Assembly: GCF_001650725.1 (NCBI RefSeq)
Contig: NZ_LXVX01000018.1
Location: forward strand, 1 to 64,000
DNA length: 64,000 bases
DNA from: Sphingobium sp. TCM1
GTDB lineage: Bacteria; Pseudomonadota; Alphaproteobacteria; Sphingomonadales; Sphingomonadaceae
Direction: 5' to 3'
The translations under genes and the position numbers were made by a program. The notes beneath the pieces are model-generated. The model had not been told where the DNA came from. It saw only the letters and a list, made by a program, of their open reading frames with translations, and made no database searches. Each line of letters begins with the position of its first letter. The first letter of the stretch is position 1. Below are positions 35,662 through 45,984 of the stretch, piece after piece.

Positions 35662-37428
35662 ATGACATTTGCGCTCAATATCTCGCGATCCATTTCGGGC
35701 CAGCCCTGGCGCTGGCGGGGCGCCGGCGCCGACGCGCGCGACCCAGCCTATCTGCCCGACGATCTGGTGACGCAATTGCTGCTGGCGCGCGGCTGCCCGC
35801 GCGACGCGGTGGAAGCGCATCGCAACCCCACCATTCGCCAGTTCATGCCCGATCCCAGCCTGTTCCGGGATATGGACGCGGCGGCCGAGCGACTAGCCGA
35901 CGCGGTGCAGCGCGGCGAGGATGTCCGCATCTTCGGTGATTATGACGTCGACGGCGCGACCAGCGCGGCGTTGCTGATCCGGTTGCTGCGCGACCTGGGC
36001 CTGGCGGCGAAGCCCTATATCCCCGACCGCCTGATGGAAGGCTATGGCCCGTCTGGCGAGGCGCTTGTGCGGCTGGCGGGCGAGGGCGCGACCCTGATCG
36101 TCACCGTCGATTGCGGGGCGCAGGCGTTCGAGGCGCTGAGCATGGCGCGGGCGACCGGCGTCGACGTGGTGGTGGTCGACCATCATAAATGCGCGACCCA
36201 ACTGCCCGAAGCCTTTGCGCTGGTGAACCCCAACCGGTTGGACGAACATCCCGACGCGGCCGTCCACGGCCATCTGGCGGCGGTCGGCGTAGCCTTTCTG
36301 CTGGGCGCCAGGCTGCTCAAGCTGCTGGATGCCAGGGGCTGGTTCGCCAGCCGGGGCAAGCCGAACATCCTGGACCTGCTCGACATCGTCGCGCTGGGCA
36401 CCGTGGCGGATGTCGCGCAGCTGCGCGGCCTCAACCGCGCCTTCGTGGCGCAGGGGCTGAAGGTGATGGCGAAGCGGCGCAACATCGGCCTGGCGGCGCT
36501 GATCGACGCCAGCCGCCTCACCCGCGCGCCGCTGTGCCATGATCTGGGTTTCGCGCTTGGCCCGCGCATCAATGCGGGCGGGCGCGTGGGTCAGGCGGAC
36601 CTGGGCGTGCGGCTGCTGACGACGGAAGACCCGGCCGAAGCCGCGCGCATCGCGGCGCAGCTCGACCAGTATAATGAGGAGCGCCGAGCGATCGAATCGA
36701 CGGTGCAGGAACAGGCCGAGGCGTTGCTCGCCGCCCAGGGCAACCGCGCCGTGGCGGTGATCTCCGGCCAGGGCTGGCACCCCGGCGTGATCGGCATCGT
36801 CGCTGGCCGCATCAAGGAAAAGGCGGGCCGGCCCGCCATCGTCATCGCGCTCGACGAAGCGGGCGTGGGCAAGGGATCGGGCCGCTCCATTTCGGGCGTG
36901 GACCTGGGCGCGGCGGTGCTGGCGGCCAAGGACAGCGGCCTGCTGGTTGCCGGCGGCGGCCACGCCATGGCGGCCGGGCTGACGGTGGCGGCGGACCGGA
37001 TCGACGCGCTGGCCGACTATCTGGATGATCGCCTGTCCGCCGCCGTCGCCAGGGCGCGCGACGACCGGGCGCTGCTGATCGACGCGGTGCTGGCGCCGGC
37101 GGGGGTCAATCCCGACTTCGTCGCCGCGATCGAACAGGGCGGGCCCTATGGCGCCGGCTGGCCCGCGCCGCTGATCGCCGCCGGGCCTATGCGCGTGATC
37201 AAGGCCGATGTCGTGGGCAATGGCCACCTGCGCGCGATCATGAGCGGAGAGGATGGCCGTTCGATCAAGACCATCGCCTTCCGCCAGGCCGAAACCGACC
37301 TGGGCCAGGCGATATTGGGGGCGCCGCGCGACCGGCGGCTCTGGGTCGCGGGCAAGGCCAAGATCGACGACTGGGGCAGCCGCCCCGCCGCCGAGCTGCA
37401 TCTGGAGGACGCCGCCTGGGCCGATTGA
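35662..37428 (+). CDS. recJ: Single-stranded-DNA exonuclease RecJ
   Basis: A 588-residue 5'-3' ssDNA exonuclease of the DHH superfamily. Motifs: FGDYDVDG (motif I, 93-98), VDCG (150), VVDHHK (DHH, 173-175), ALGTVADVA, GPRINAGGR and, in the DHHA1 domain, VAGGGHAMAAG. It acts in RecF-pathway recombination, mismatch repair and base-excision repair. It diverges from tamA with a 150-base gap, and tRNA-Glu follows downstream. Confidence 0.95.
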   Translation: MTFALNISRSISGQPWRWRGAGADARDPAYLPDDLVTQLLLARGCPRDAVEAHRNPTIRQFMPDPSLFRDMDAAAERLADAVQRGEDVRIFGDYDVDGATSAALLIRLLRDLGLAAKPYIPDRLMEGYGPSGEALVRLAGEGATLIVTVDCGAQAFEALSMARATGVDVVVVDHHKCATQLPEAFALVNPNRLDEHPDAAVHGHLAAVGVAFLLGARLLKLLDARGWFASRGKPNILDLLDIVALGTVADVAQLRGLNRAFVAQGLKVMAKRRNIGLAALIDASRLTRAPLCHDLGFALGPRINAGGRVGQADLGVRLLTTEDPAEAARIAAQLDQYNEERRAIESTVQEQAEALLAAQGNRAVAVISGQGWHPGVIGIVAGRIKEKAGRPAIVIALDEAGVGKGSGRSISGVDLGAAVLAAKDSGLLVAGGGHAMAAGLTVAADRIDALADYLDDRLSAAVARARDDRALLIDAVLAPAGVNPDFVAAIEQGGPYGAGWPAPLIAAGPMRVIKADVVGNGHLRAIMSGEDGRSIKTIAFRQAETDLGQAILGAPRDRRLWVAGKAKIDDWGSRPAAELHLEDAAWAD

Positions 37429-37459
37429 GCGGGATTGTCATTTTCTTGTCTTTAGGGGG

Positions 37460-37488
37460 TTGACCCTTTTGCCGTCGCCGCCTAATTG
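37460..37488 (+). promoter_or_regulatory. Housekeeping promoter for tRNA-Glu
   Basis: TTGACC (37460-37465), a 17-base spacer, then TAATTG (37483-37488), followed by a GC-rich discriminator. It lies 44 bases before the tRNA. Good match to the sigma-70 type consensus of alphaproteobacteria. Confidence 0.7.
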
Positions 37489-37531
37489 CGCCCTCGCTTC
37501 GCAGCGCTGCCCAACGGCGGCGCCGACGAAC

Positions 37532-37606
37532 GGCCCCTTCGTCTAGCGGTTAGGACGCGGCCCTTTCACGGCTGAAACACGGGTTCGATTCCCGTAGGGG
37601 TCACCA
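37532..37606 (+). tRNA. tRNA-Glu (TTC)
   Basis: A 75-nt cloverleaf with encoded CCA. Acceptor GGCCCCT pairs with AGGGGTC (one G-U), anticodon TTC lies at 37565-37567 in loop CTTTCAC, and the T-arm is GGGTTCGATTCCC. All arms fold. Confidence 0.97.
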
Positions 37607-37774
37607 CCTTCGTCTCCAATGGCGAAGTGCGTGGCAGTCAAGATCCTCCGATATCTACAGATCCGACGCAATGCCCTGCGCTGCCGCGCGGGCGGGCGAG
37701 CGTCGATTGTTGCAGCGGGTGCGCGGCGCTTTCACCCGCACGCGTCGGCGATCCGTCGGCCTGCGTGCCGACTA

Positions 37775-37790
37775 TATGCAAATACTATGG
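37775..37790 (+). promoter_or_regulatory. Candidate KdpE operator before the porin-kdp operon
   Basis: TATGCAAATACTATGG: two TATG units with an 11-base period, the layout used by OmpR/PhoB-class regulators such as KdpE. The same 16-mer with two changes recurs at 46686-46701 after kdpE. An ATGGAG/CTCCAT inverted repeat overlaps and follows (37787-37808). The rest of the 290-base gap after tRNA-Glu holds no gene I can support. Confidence 0.5.
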
Positions 37791-37896
37791 AGATCGCCCT
37801 GGCTCCATCTCGATACTTAATGGCGGTCGGCAATATCTGAATGGCCTCACGAATCGTGCCCGGACCCTCGCGGCGCGTCTGTTGGGGGATATTTGC

Positions 37897-38745
37897 ATGA
37901 TACGCCTACCGGCCTTCGCGGCCGTCCTTCTTCTTTCCGCCCATGCCCCTCTGGCCTTCGCGCAGGATGATCCCGGCCCGTCCGACGTCACCGTCAGCGG
38001 ATCGGTGGCGCTGGCGTCGGATTATCGCTTCCGCGGCATTTCCCAAACCGACAAGGCGATGGCGGTGCAGGGCGGGCTGACCGTCGCGCATCGCAGCGGG
38101 CTTTATGCCGGCGCATGGGCCTCCAACCTGGCGGGCTGGGGCACGTTCGGCGGGGCGAACATGGAACTGGACCTGATCGCCGGTTACAAGCTGCCGCTGG
38201 CGGACGGCGCGGCGATCGACGTCGGCCTGACCTGGTACATGTATCCGTCGGGCGCCGACAAGACCGACTTCGCCGAACCCTATGTCAAGCTCAGCGGCAC
38301 CGCCGGTCCTGCGACGCTGACGGCGGGCGTCGCCTATGCGCCCCGGCAACAGGCGCTGGGCCGCTGGTATGCGACCGGCGCGGACGCCGCTTCGGGCGTC
38401 TATACCGATCCGGGCGCGAAGGACGACAATCTCTATCTGTGGGGCGACGCGGCGATGGCGATCGCCGGCACCCCCTTCACCGCCAAGGCGCATGTCGGCC
38501 ACAGCGACGGCAATCGTGGGCTTGGCCCCAATGCGACCAGCGTGGCGCCGACCGGCAGCTACTGGGACTGGTCGCTGGGCATGGACGCGACCTGGCGCAA
38601 CCTGACACTGGGCCTGTCCTATGTCGACACCGACATCGGCCGCAGCGAGGCCGCCTATCTGCAACCCAGTTTCAGCAAGGGCCAGGACGGCGCCGGCTCG
38701 ATCGCCGACCCCACGCTGGTCGTGGCGCTGACCGCTTCATTCTAG
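37897..38745 (+). CDS. TorF-family putative outer-membrane porin at the head of the kdp operon
   Basis: A 282-residue protein with a Sec signal peptide (AAVLLLSAHAPLAFAQ) and a beta-barrel body of the Gcw_chp/TorF type: VSGSVALASDYRFRGISQTDK at the N-terminus of the mature protein is the family signature, and it ends with an aromatic residue (VVALTASF). It is 10 bases before the 27-residue ORF and runs directly into kdpF, so a role in passing K+ across the outer membrane when potassium is scarce is plausible. The chosen ATG is preceded by GGGGGA. The upstream direct repeat is a likely KdpE site. Confidence 0.88.
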   Translation: MIRLPAFAAVLLLSAHAPLAFAQDDPGPSDVTVSGSVALASDYRFRGISQTDKAMAVQGGLTVAHRSGLYAGAWASNLAGWGTFGGANMELDLIAGYKLPLADGAAIDVGLTWYMYPSGADKTDFAEPYVKLSGTAGPATLTAGVAYAPRQQALGRWYATGADAASGVYTDPGAKDDNLYLWGDAAMAIAGTPFTAKAHVGHSDGNRGLGPNATSVAPTGSYWDWSLGMDATWRNLTLGLSYVDTDIGRSEAAYLQPSFSKGQDGAGSIADPTLVVALTASF

Positions 38746-38755
38746 GGAGACGCAT

Positions 38756-38839
38756 ATGCAGGATCTGCTCTGGATCGGGGTCATGGCCGGGCTGCTGGCG
38801 GCGACGCTGGCCTATGCCCGTCTGTGCGATGGCGCATGA
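38756..38839 (+). CDS. 27-residue single-TM microprotein between porin and kdpF
   Basis: Not recognised as a named gene. ATG at 38756 follows GGGAGACGCAT, and the ORF ends 9 bases before kdpF. The product (MQDLLWIGVMAGLLAATLAY, then ARLCDGA) is a hydrophobic helix with a short polar end, topologically like KdpF but without its RPERF ending. Short ORFs ending in a LVRLC(D/E)-type tail before kdpF occur in other alphaproteobacteria as I recall. It may be an accessory subunit of the Kdp pump. It is too short for default gene callers. Confidence 0.65.
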   Translation: MQDLLWIGVMAGLLAATLAYARLCDGA

Positions 38840-38848
38840 GGTGCGGCC

Positions 38849-38938
38849 ATGACGATTGACCTCTGGCTCGCGGCGCTGACCGCGCTTGGCCTCCTCCTCT
38901 ACCTGGTGGCGGTGCTGATCCGCCCCGAGCGCTTCTAG
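38849..38938 (+). CDS. kdpF: K+-transporting ATPase subunit KdpF
   Basis: A 29-residue single-TM peptide beginning [10 protein letters not shown] and ending [10 protein letters not shown], the standard KdpF terminus. It stabilises the KdpABC complex like a bound lipid. Start follows GAGGTGCGGCC; kdpA starts 16 bases after the stop behind a strong AAAGGAG. Confidence 0.92.
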   Translation: MTIDLWLAALTALGLLLYLVAVLIRPERF

Positions 38939-38954
38939 AAAGGAGCCCGGACCG

Positions 38955-40658
38955 ATGACCATCCAGGGCTGGATTCTCATCCTTCTCTTCGTCGGCTTGT
39001 TGCTGGCCGTGACGAAGCCCGTCGGCGCATGGCTGTTCGCGCTGTATGAAGGGCGGCGCACGCCGCTGCACGCCGTGCTGGGGCCGGTCGAGCGCGGTTT
39101 CTACCGCCTCGCCGGCATCGACCCGGACGAGGAACAGAGCTGGCGTCGCTATGCGGTGCACATGCTGCTGTTCAACTTCGTCCTGACGCTCTTCACCTAT
39201 GCGGTGCTGCGGCTTCAGGGCCTGCTGCCGCTCAATGGCCTGGGCTATGGCGGCGTGGGCGCCGACGGCGCGTTCAATACCGCCATCAGCTTCACCACCA
39301 ACACCAACTGGCAATGGTATTCGGGCGAGGCGGCACTGTCGAACCTCAGCCAGATGCTGGGCCTGACCATCCAAAACTTCCTATCGGCTGCGACGGGCAT
39401 CGCGCTCGCCTTCGCCTTCTTCCGGGGCTTTGCGCGGCGGGAAGCGAAGACGATCGGCAATTTCTGGGCCGACGTGACCCGCGTGACGCTCTATCTGCTG
39501 CTGCCGATCTCCATCGTCTATGGCGTCTATCTGATCGCGTCGGGCGTGCCGCAGACGCTGGCCGCCTCGGTCGACCTGACCACGCTGGAAGGCGCGAAGC
39601 AGACGCTGGCGCTCGGTCCGGTCGCGAGCCAGGAAGCGATCAAGATGCTGGGCACCAATGGCGGCGGCTTCTTCAACGCCAACAGCGCCCATCCGTTCGA
39701 AAATCCGACCGCCCTGACCAACCTGGTGCAGATGCTGTCGATCTTCGTCATCGGCTTCGGCCTGACCTGGTGTTTCGGCAAGGCGGTCGGCAACACGCGG
39801 CAAGGCTGGGCGATCCTGTCGGCCATGCTGGTCCTGTTCCTGGCGGGCGTGACCGTCACCTACTGGCAGGAAGCGGCGGGCAACCCGATCCTGCACAGTC
39901 TGGGCGTGCCCGGCGGCAATATGGAGGGCAAGGAAGTCCGCTTCGGCATCGCCGCATCCGCCCTTTTCGCCGTCGTCACGACCGCCGCCTCCTGCGGCGC
40001 GGTCAACGCCATGCATGACAGCTTCACCGCGCTGGGCGGCATGATCCCGCTGTTCAACATCCAGCTGGGCGAAGTCGTGGTCGGCGGCGTCGGCGCGGGC
40101 ATATACGGCTTCCTGCTGTTCGCCATCCTCGCCGTGTTCGTCGCGGGGCTGATGGTCGGACGCACGCCCGAATATGTCGGCAAGAAGATCGAGGCGCGCG
40201 AGGTCAAGCTGGCGGTGCTAGCGATCGCGGTGCTGCCGCTCTGCATCCTTGGCTTCACCGCCATCGCCGCAGTGCTGCCCGCCGGTCTCGCCGGTCCGCT
40301 CAACAAGGGACCGCACGGCTTTTCGGAGATACTCTACGCCTTCACATCGGCCACCGGCAACAACGGCTCCGCCTTCGCCGGGCTGACCGCAGGCACGCCC
40401 TTCTACAACAGCCTGCTGGGGATCGCGATGTGGCTGGGCCGCTTCTTCGTGATCGTACCGATGCTGGCGATCGCCGGCAGCCTGGCGGCCAAGAAGCATG
40501 TGCCCGAAAGCGCCGGCTCCTTCCCGACCACGGGTCCGCTGTGGATCGGGCTGCTGGTGGGCATCGTGCTCATTGTCGGCGGCCTCACTTTCCTGCCGAG
40601 CCTCGCGCTCGGTCCCATCGCCGATCATCTTGCGATGATCCATGGCCAACTTTCCTGA
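38955..40658 (+). CDS. kdpA: K+-transporting ATPase subunit KdpA
   Basis: A 567-residue channel-like subunit of the high-affinity K+ pump, related to the SKT superfamily. Pore-loop strings are visible: [23 protein letters not shown] (loop 2), the cysteine-containing [17 protein letters not shown], and [14 protein letters not shown]. About ten TM helices. K+ entering here passes through an internal tunnel to KdpB. The start is clear from AAAGGAG. Confidence 0.96.
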   Translation: MTIQGWILILLFVGLLLAVTKPVGAWLFALYEGRRTPLHAVLGPVERGFYRLAGIDPDEEQSWRRYAVHMLLFNFVLTLFTYAVLRLQGLLPLNGLGYGGVGADGAFNTAISFTTNTNWQWYSGEAALSNLSQMLGLTIQNFLSAATGIALAFAFFRGFARREAKTIGNFWADVTRVTLYLLLPISIVYGVYLIASGVPQTLAASVDLTTLEGAKQTLALGPVASQEAIKMLGTNGGGFFNANSAHPFENPTALTNLVQMLSIFVIGFGLTWCFGKAVGNTRQGWAILSAMLVLFLAGVTVTYWQEAAGNPILHSLGVPGGNMEGKEVRFGIAASALFAVVTTAASCGAVNAMHDSFTALGGMIPLFNIQLGEVVVGGVGAGIYGFLLFAILAVFVAGLMVGRTPEYVGKKIEAREVKLAVLAIAVLPLCILGFTAIAAVLPAGLAGPLNKGPHGFSEILYAFTSATGNNGSAFAGLTAGTPFYNSLLGIAMWLGRFFVIVPMLAIAGSLAAKKHVPESAGSFPTTGPLWIGLLVGIVLIVGGLTFLPSLALGPIADHLAMIHGQLS

Positions 40659-40671
40659 GAAGGGGCGCCGG

Positions 40672-42702
40672 ATGGCACGCGCTACCAGTAAATCCCTGTT
40701 CACGGCCGAACTGATCGTTCCGGCGATCGGCGACGCCGTCAAGAAACTCAATCCCAAGGAACTGATCCGCAACCCGGTGATGTTCGTCACCGCCTGTGTC
40801 GCGCTGCTGATGACCGTCCTGCTCGGCATCGGCGGCGACGGGCTGGCGGTCGGCTTCAAGCTTCAGCTGGTGCTGTGGCTGTGGCTGACGGTGCTGTTCG
40901 GCACCTTCGCCGAGGCGCTGGCCGAAGGACGCGGCAAGGCGCAGGCGGCGTCGCTGCGCGCCACCAAGGCGGAACTGACCGCCCGCCGGGTGAAGAATGG
41001 CGGCACGGAGGACGTGCCCGCCAGCCAGTTGCGCGCGGGCGACCTGGTGCTCGTCACCACGGGCGACCTGATCCCCGCCGATGGCGAGGTGATCGAGGGC
41101 GTCGCGTCGGTGAACGAGGCGGCGATCACCGGCGAATCCGCGCCGGTGATCCGCGAGGCGGGCGGCGACCGTTCCGCCGTGACGGCCGGCACCCGCGTCA
41201 TTTCCGACGAGATCAAGGTGCGCGTCACGGTCGATCCGGGGCAGGGCTTTCTCGACCGCATGATCGCGCTGGTGGAGGGAGCGGAACGGCAGAAGACGGC
41301 ATACGAGATCGCGCTGACCATCCTGCTGGTGGGCCTCACCATCATCTTCCTGATCGCGGTCGGCACCATTCCGGCGTTCGCGGCCTATGCCGGCGGGACC
41401 ATTCCCGTCGCGATCCTGGCTGCGCTGCTGATCACGCTGATCCCGACCACCATCGCCGCCCTGCTGTCGGCGATCGGCATTGCCGGCATGGACCGGCTGG
41501 TGCGCTTCAACGTGCTGGCCAAGTCGGGCCGCGCGGTCGAGGCGGCGGGCGATGTCGACGTGCTGTTGCTCGACAAGACCGGGACGATCACCATCGGCGA
41601 CCGGCAGGCGTCGGAGTTCCGCGCGGTCGGCGGCACACGGCCGGAGCAACTGGCCGAAGCTGCCCTGCTGGCCAGCCTGGCCGACGAGACGCCCGAGGGG
41701 CGATCGGTTGTCCTGCTGGCGCGCGAGCGATTCCATGTGTCCGCCACCGCCCTGCCCGAAGGCGCCGAAGTCATCCCCTTCACCGCCCAGACGCGCATTT
41801 CCGGCGTCCGGATCGGCGACCGGCTGATCCAGAAGGGCGCGGTCGATTCGATCCTGCGGGCCAATCCGGGCCTGGGCGAGACGGCCGCCGCCACCGAGTT
41901 GCGCCGCATGACCGACGAGATCGCCCGCGCCGGCATGACGCCGCTGGCGGTCGCGCAGGACGGCCGGCTGCTGGGCGCGATCGCGCTCAAGGACATCGTC
42001 AAGGCCGGGGTGCGCGAACGTTTCGCCGAACTGCGCCGCATGGGCATCCGCACGGTGATGATCACCGGCGACAATCCGCTGACCGCCGCCGCGATCGCGG
42101 CCGAGGCAGGGGTCGATGACTTCCTGGCGCAGGCGACGCCCGAGGACAAGCTGGCGCTGATCCGCAGCGAGCAGCAGGGCGGGCGGCTGGTCGCCATGTG
42201 CGGCGATGGCACCAACGACGCGCCCGCGCTGGCACAGGCCGATGTCGGCGTTGCGATGAACACCGGCACGCAGGCCGCGCGCGAGGCGGGCAACATGGTC
42301 GACCTGGACAGCGATCCGACCAAGCTGATCGAGGTGGTGGGGCTGGGCAAGCAGATGCTGATGACGCGCGGCGCGCTCACCACCTTCTCGGTCGCCAATG
42401 ACGTCGCCAAATATTTCGCGATCATCCCGGCCATGTTCGTGGCGCTCTATCCGGGCCTTGGGGTGCTGAACGTGATGGGACTGGGAACGCCGCAGAGCGC
42501 GATCCTTTCGGCCATCATCTTCAATGCGCTGATCATCCCGCTGCTGGTGCCGCTGGCGCTCAGGGGGGTCGCCTACCGGCCGATGGGCGCGGGGCCGCTG
42601 CTGGCCCGCAACCTTGCCGTCTACGGCCTGGGCGGGCTGATCGCGCCCTTCGCCGGCATCAAGATCATCGACCTGGCCGTCACCGGCCTGGGTCTGGCCT
42701 GA
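40672..42702 (+). CDS. kdpB: K+-transporting ATPase subunit KdpB (P-type ATPase)
   Basis: A 676-residue P-type ATPase. Phosphorylation motif DKTGTIT (Asp301), TGES in the actuator domain, and [16 protein letters not shown] in the hinge. KdpB couples ATP hydrolysis to K+ uptake through KdpA. The ATG at 40672 ([10 protein letters not shown]) is preferred over an in-frame ATG at 40642, which would overlap kdpA by 17 bases; AGAAGGGG stands before 40672. Confidence 0.96.
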   Translation: MARATSKSLFTAELIVPAIGDAVKKLNPKELIRNPVMFVTACVALLMTVLLGIGGDGLAVGFKLQLVLWLWLTVLFGTFAEALAEGRGKAQAASLRATKAELTARRVKNGGTEDVPASQLRAGDLVLVTTGDLIPADGEVIEGVASVNEAAITGESAPVIREAGGDRSAVTAGTRVISDEIKVRVTVDPGQGFLDRMIALVEGAERQKTAYEIALTILLVGLTIIFLIAVGTIPAFAAYAGGTIPVAILAALLITLIPTTIAALLSAIGIAGMDRLVRFNVLAKSGRAVEAAGDVDVLLLDKTGTITIGDRQASEFRAVGGTRPEQLAEAALLASLADETPEGRSVVLLARERFHVSATALPEGAEVIPFTAQTRISGVRIGDRLIQKGAVDSILRANPGLGETAAATELRRMTDEIARAGMTPLAVAQDGRLLGAIALKDIVKAGVRERFAELRRMGIRTVMITGDNPLTAAAIAAEAGVDDFLAQATPEDKLALIRSEQQGGRLVAMCGDGTNDAPALAQADVGVAMNTGTQAAREAGNMVDLDSDPTKLIEVVGLGKQMLMTRGALTTFSVANDVAKYFAIIPAMFVALYPGLGVLNVMGLGTPQSAILSAIIFNALIIPLLVPLALRGVAYRPMGAGPLLARNLAVYGLGGLIAPFAGIKIIDLAVTGLGLA

Positions 42703-42715
42703 AGGAGGCCATGAC

Positions 42716-43318
42716 ATGAGCAAAGACTTCCTCTCCTCGCTGCGGCCCGCGATCGTCATGACGATCCTGTTCGCCATCCTGCTGGGTATCGCCTATCCGC
42801 TGGCCTTGACCGGTATCGGCCAGGCCGTCCTGCCCGCGCAGGCCAATGGCAGCCTTGTCCGGGACGAGCGCGGGACGATCATCGGATCGACCGTGATCGG
42901 CCAGGCCTTCACGTCCGACCGCTATTTCCAGACCCGGCCCTCGGCGGCGGGCAAGGGCTATGACGGGCTGGCCTCGGCCGGTTCCAACCTCGGCCCGGCG
43001 GCGCAGGCCCTGACCGACCGGGTCAAGGCCGATGTCGACAAGCGGCGGGGCGAGGGCGTGACCGGCCCGGTCCCCGCCGATCTGGTGACGGCGAGCGGAT
43101 CGGGCCTCGATCCCGACCTGTCGCCCGCCGCCGCGCTGGCGCAGGTCGACCGCATCGCCCGCGTGCGCGGCGTTTCGCAACTGCGGTTGCGCGATCTGGT
43201 GCGCCGTCATATCGAACATCCCATGCTGGGCTTTCTGGGCGAGGATCATGTGAATATATTGGCGCTCAACCGGGAGCTTGACCGGCTGCCGCCAGTGCCC
43301 GAGCGCGCGTCGCGTTGA
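42716..43318 (+). CDS. kdpC: K+-transporting ATPase subunit KdpC
   Basis: A 200-residue subunit with one N-terminal TM helix (about 12-33) and a periplasmic domain; GSTVIGQAFTSDRYFQTRPSA and SAGSNLGPAAQAL-type strings are diagnostic. It stabilises the complex and may aid K+ capture. Start has GGAGG nine bases upstream. The stop overlaps the kdpD TTG start. Confidence 0.95.
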   Translation: MSKDFLSSLRPAIVMTILFAILLGIAYPLALTGIGQAVLPAQANGSLVRDERGTIIGSTVIGQAFTSDRYFQTRPSAAGKGYDGLASAGSNLGPAAQALTDRVKADVDKRRGEGVTGPVPADLVTASGSGLDPDLSPAAALAQVDRIARVRGVSQLRLRDLVRRHIEHPMLGFLGEDHVNILALNRELDRLPPVPERASR

Positions 43319-45984
43319 ACGAGCGCGACCGGCCCGACCCCGAAGCCTTGATGCGCGCCGCCGCGCAGGAAGGCCGCGGCCGGCTCAAGATCTTCCTTGG
43401 GGCGGCGCCGGGGGTCGGCAAAACCTATGAAATGCTGGTGCAGGGCGCCGCGCGACAGAAAGCGGGCGCCGATGTCGTCGTCGGTGTGGTCGAGACCCAC
43501 GGCCGGATCGAGACCCAGGCGCTGACCCAAGGGCTCGAAATACTGCCGCGCCGGTCGATTGCCTATCAGGGGCATGTCCTCACCGAAATGGACATCGACG
43601 CGCTGCTGGAGCGGCGTCCGGCGCTGGCGCTGGTGGATGAGCTGGCGCATACGAACGCGCCGGAAAGCCGCCACCCCAAGCGCTACCAGGATGTTGAGGA
43701 ACTGCTCGACGCGGGGATCGACGTCTATTCGACGCTCAACATCCAGCATGTCGAGAGCCTGAACGATGTCGTCGCCTCCTTCACCCGTGTCCGGGTGCGG
43801 GAAACCGTGCCCGACAACATCCTGGAACAGGCCGAGATCGAAGTCGTCGATATTCCGCCCGCCGAACTGATCGAGCGGCTGAAGGAGGGCAAGGTCTATC
43901 TGCCCCAGGAGGCGACGCGCGCGCTCGCTCACTTTTTTTCCAAGACCAACCTGTCGGCCCTGCGCGAACTGGCGCTGCGCCGCGCCGCGCAGGCGGTCGA
44001 CGCGCAGATGCTGGAGGATCTGCGCGCGCAGGCGCTGGGCGGCACCTGGGCGGGTGGCGAGCGCATCCTGGTGGCGGTCAGCGAATTGTCGGGCGCGGAA
44101 GAGCTGGTCCGCGCTGGCAAGCGGATTTCCGACGCGGCGCGGGGGCAGTGGAGCGCGATCCACATTGAAACGCCCCGCGCGCAGCAATTTGGTGAAGAGG
44201 ACAGGCGCAGGATCGCGTCCGCGCTCAACCTGGCGTCCAGCCTGGGCGCGACTGTGGCGACGGTGCCTGGCGCGTCGGTGGTCGAGGGGCTGAAAGCCTA
44301 TGCCGCCGAGGCGCGGGCCACCCAGCTGGTGGTCGGCAAGTCGATGCGATCGCGCTGGTTCGAATGGCGGCATGGATCGGTGGTCGACCGGCTGGTGCGC
44401 GAGACACCGGGGGTCGCCGTCCATGTCCTTCCGCTCGACGGAAGGCGCCCCGGCTTCCGGCCGTTGTCGGCGATCCGGCGGGGCGACTGGGGCGCGCCAT
44501 CGGGCTATGCGTGGACGATCCTGCTCGTCGCGCTGGTGACGATGGGCGGGACGGGCCTGTTCCACGTCCTCGACCTGGGCAATGTCGGCCTGCTCTACCT
44601 GGTGCCGGTCATGGTGGCGGCGAGCCTGTTCGGCCTGCGCACCGGCTTGTTCGCGGGCATCCTGTCCAGCCTCGCCTATAATTTCTTCTTCCTGCCGCCC
44701 ACCGGCACGCTGACGGTCAGCAATCCCGAGAATATCGTGTCGATCTTCGTGCTGCTGGGGGTCGCGGTCGTCACCAGCCAGCTGACCTCGCGCGTGCGGG
44801 CGCAGGCGGACATGGCGGCGACGAGCGCCCGGATGAATGCGGCGCTTGCCGGCTATCTGCGGCGGTTGACCGCGCGGGGCAGCCTGGACGAGGTGATGGG
44901 CGCGGCCTGCCATGAGATCGCGCATCTCCTGAATCTGCGCGTGGTGATCCTGGAGATGGGTGCCACCGGCCTGACGGTGCAGGCGACCAGCGAAGCGGGC
45001 GCGCGGATGGAAACGATGGAGCTGGCCGCCGCCCAATGGGTATGGGACACGGGACAGGCCGCCGGACGGGGAACCGGGAGCCTCACCGCGTCGGACTGGC
45101 AGTTCCAGCCGCTCAAGGCCGGGGATCGCGTGCTGGCGGTGCTGGGCCTGGCCCGCGACGACGGGCGAGACCCCATCCGGTCGGACCAGCTCGCGCTGCT
45201 CGGCAGCCTGCTCGAACAGACGGCGCTGGCGCTGGAACGGCTGCGGCTGGAGGCGGAGATGCGCGACCTCGACAAGGTGCGCGAGCGCGACCGGCTGCGC
45301 GCCGCGCTGCTATCCTCGGTCAGCCACGACCTGCGCACCCCGCTGACGTCGGTGCTGGGGGCAGCGGCGGAACTGCGCAAGCGAATCGACGACCCGCTGC
45401 TCGACACGATCGAGAGCGAGGCGATGCGGCTCAACCGCTTCGTCGCCAATCTGCTCGACATGGCGCGTGTCGAAGCCGGGGCGCTGCGGCTGCATGTCGA
45501 GCCGGTCGACCTGACCGATGCGGTCGGCGCGGCGGCGCATGATGCGCGCCGGTCGCTGGAAGGACATCCGATCCGGCTGGACGTGCTGCCCAGCCTGCCG
45601 CTGGTCAATGTCGACCCGCAGCTGTTCCACCATTGCCTGCTCAACCTGCTCGACAATGCCGGCCGCTACGCCGACCCCGGCACGCCGATCACGATCCGCG
45701 CCGAGCGGGTCTATGGCGAGTTGATCCTGTCGGTGCTGGACGAAGGGCCGGGCCTGCCGCCGGGGCGCGAGCAGGAGGTGTTCGAGACGTTCCGCCGACT
45801 GGAAGGATCGGACCGGTCGATCAGCGGCACGGGCCTTGGCCTTGCCATCGTGAAGGGATTTGCCGAAGGCATGGGCATGACCGTGCGCGCGGCGAACCGG
45901 GAGGACAGGCGCGGCGCGGCGTTCAGCATCCATTTCCCGGAGGAACTGCTGGTGAGCGCGACAGCGATGGAAAGCGATCTATGA
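43315..45984 (+). CDS. kdpD: Sensor histidine kinase KdpD
   Basis: An 889-residue kinase. Order: KdpD N-terminal domain with Walker A GAAPGVGKT (about 30) and ALVDELAHTN, a USP-like domain (about 250-360), four TM helices (about 400-500, DUF4118), a GAF domain, HisKA with SVSHDLRTPLTS (His671), and HATPase with DNAGRYADPG and GTGLGLAIV. It senses low K+ and c-di-AMP/ionic state in relatives and phosphorylates KdpE. The start is TTG, fused to the kdpC TGA (TTGA); the next Met candidate lies 13 codons in. Confidence 0.96.
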   Translation: MNERDRPDPEALMRAAAQEGRGRLKIFLGAAPGVGKTYEMLVQGAARQKAGADVVVGVVETHGRIETQALTQGLEILPRRSIAYQGHVLTEMDIDALLERRPALALVDELAHTNAPESRHPKRYQDVEELLDAGIDVYSTLNIQHVESLNDVVASFTRVRVRETVPDNILEQAEIEVVDIPPAELIERLKEGKVYLPQEATRALAHFFSKTNLSALRELALRRAAQAVDAQMLEDLRAQALGGTWAGGERILVAVSELSGAEELVRAGKRISDAARGQWSAIHIETPRAQQFGEEDRRRIASALNLASSLGATVATVPGASVVEGLKAYAAEARATQLVVGKSMRSRWFEWRHGSVVDRLVRETPGVAVHVLPLDGRRPGFRPLSAIRRGDWGAPSGYAWTILLVALVTMGGTGLFHVLDLGNVGLLYLVPVMVAASLFGLRTGLFAGILSSLAYNFFFLPPTGTLTVSNPENIVSIFVLLGVAVVTSQLTSRVRAQADMAATSARMNAALAGYLRRLTARGSLDEVMGAACHEIAHLLNLRVVILEMGATGLTVQATSEAGARMETMELAAAQWVWDTGQAAGRGTGSLTASDWQFQPLKAGDRVLAVLGLARDDGRDPIRSDQLALLGSLLEQTALALERLRLEAEMRDLDKVRERDRLRAALLSSVSHDLRTPLTSVLGAAAELRKRIDDPLLDTIESEAMRLNRFVANLLDMARVEAGALRLHVEPVDLTDAVGAAAHDARRSLEGHPIRLDVLPSLPLVNVDPQLFHHCLLNLLDNAGRYADPGTPITIRAERVYGELILSVLDEGPGLPPGREQEVFETFRRLEGSDRSISGTGLGLAIVKGFAEGMGMTVRAANREDRRGAAFSIHFPEELLVSATAMESDL

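Noticed and set aside
37435..37452. TTGTCAT-N4-TTGTCTT, resembling a Pho box, after recJ
   Set aside because: It has three mismatches to CTGTCAT-N4-CTGTCAT, is T-rich, and precedes the tRNA-Glu promoter; no phosphate-related gene is near.
40642..40671. Longer kdpB start overlapping kdpA
   Set aside because: The ten extra codons lie over the end of kdpA and carry the Shine-Dalgarno for the ATG at 40672.
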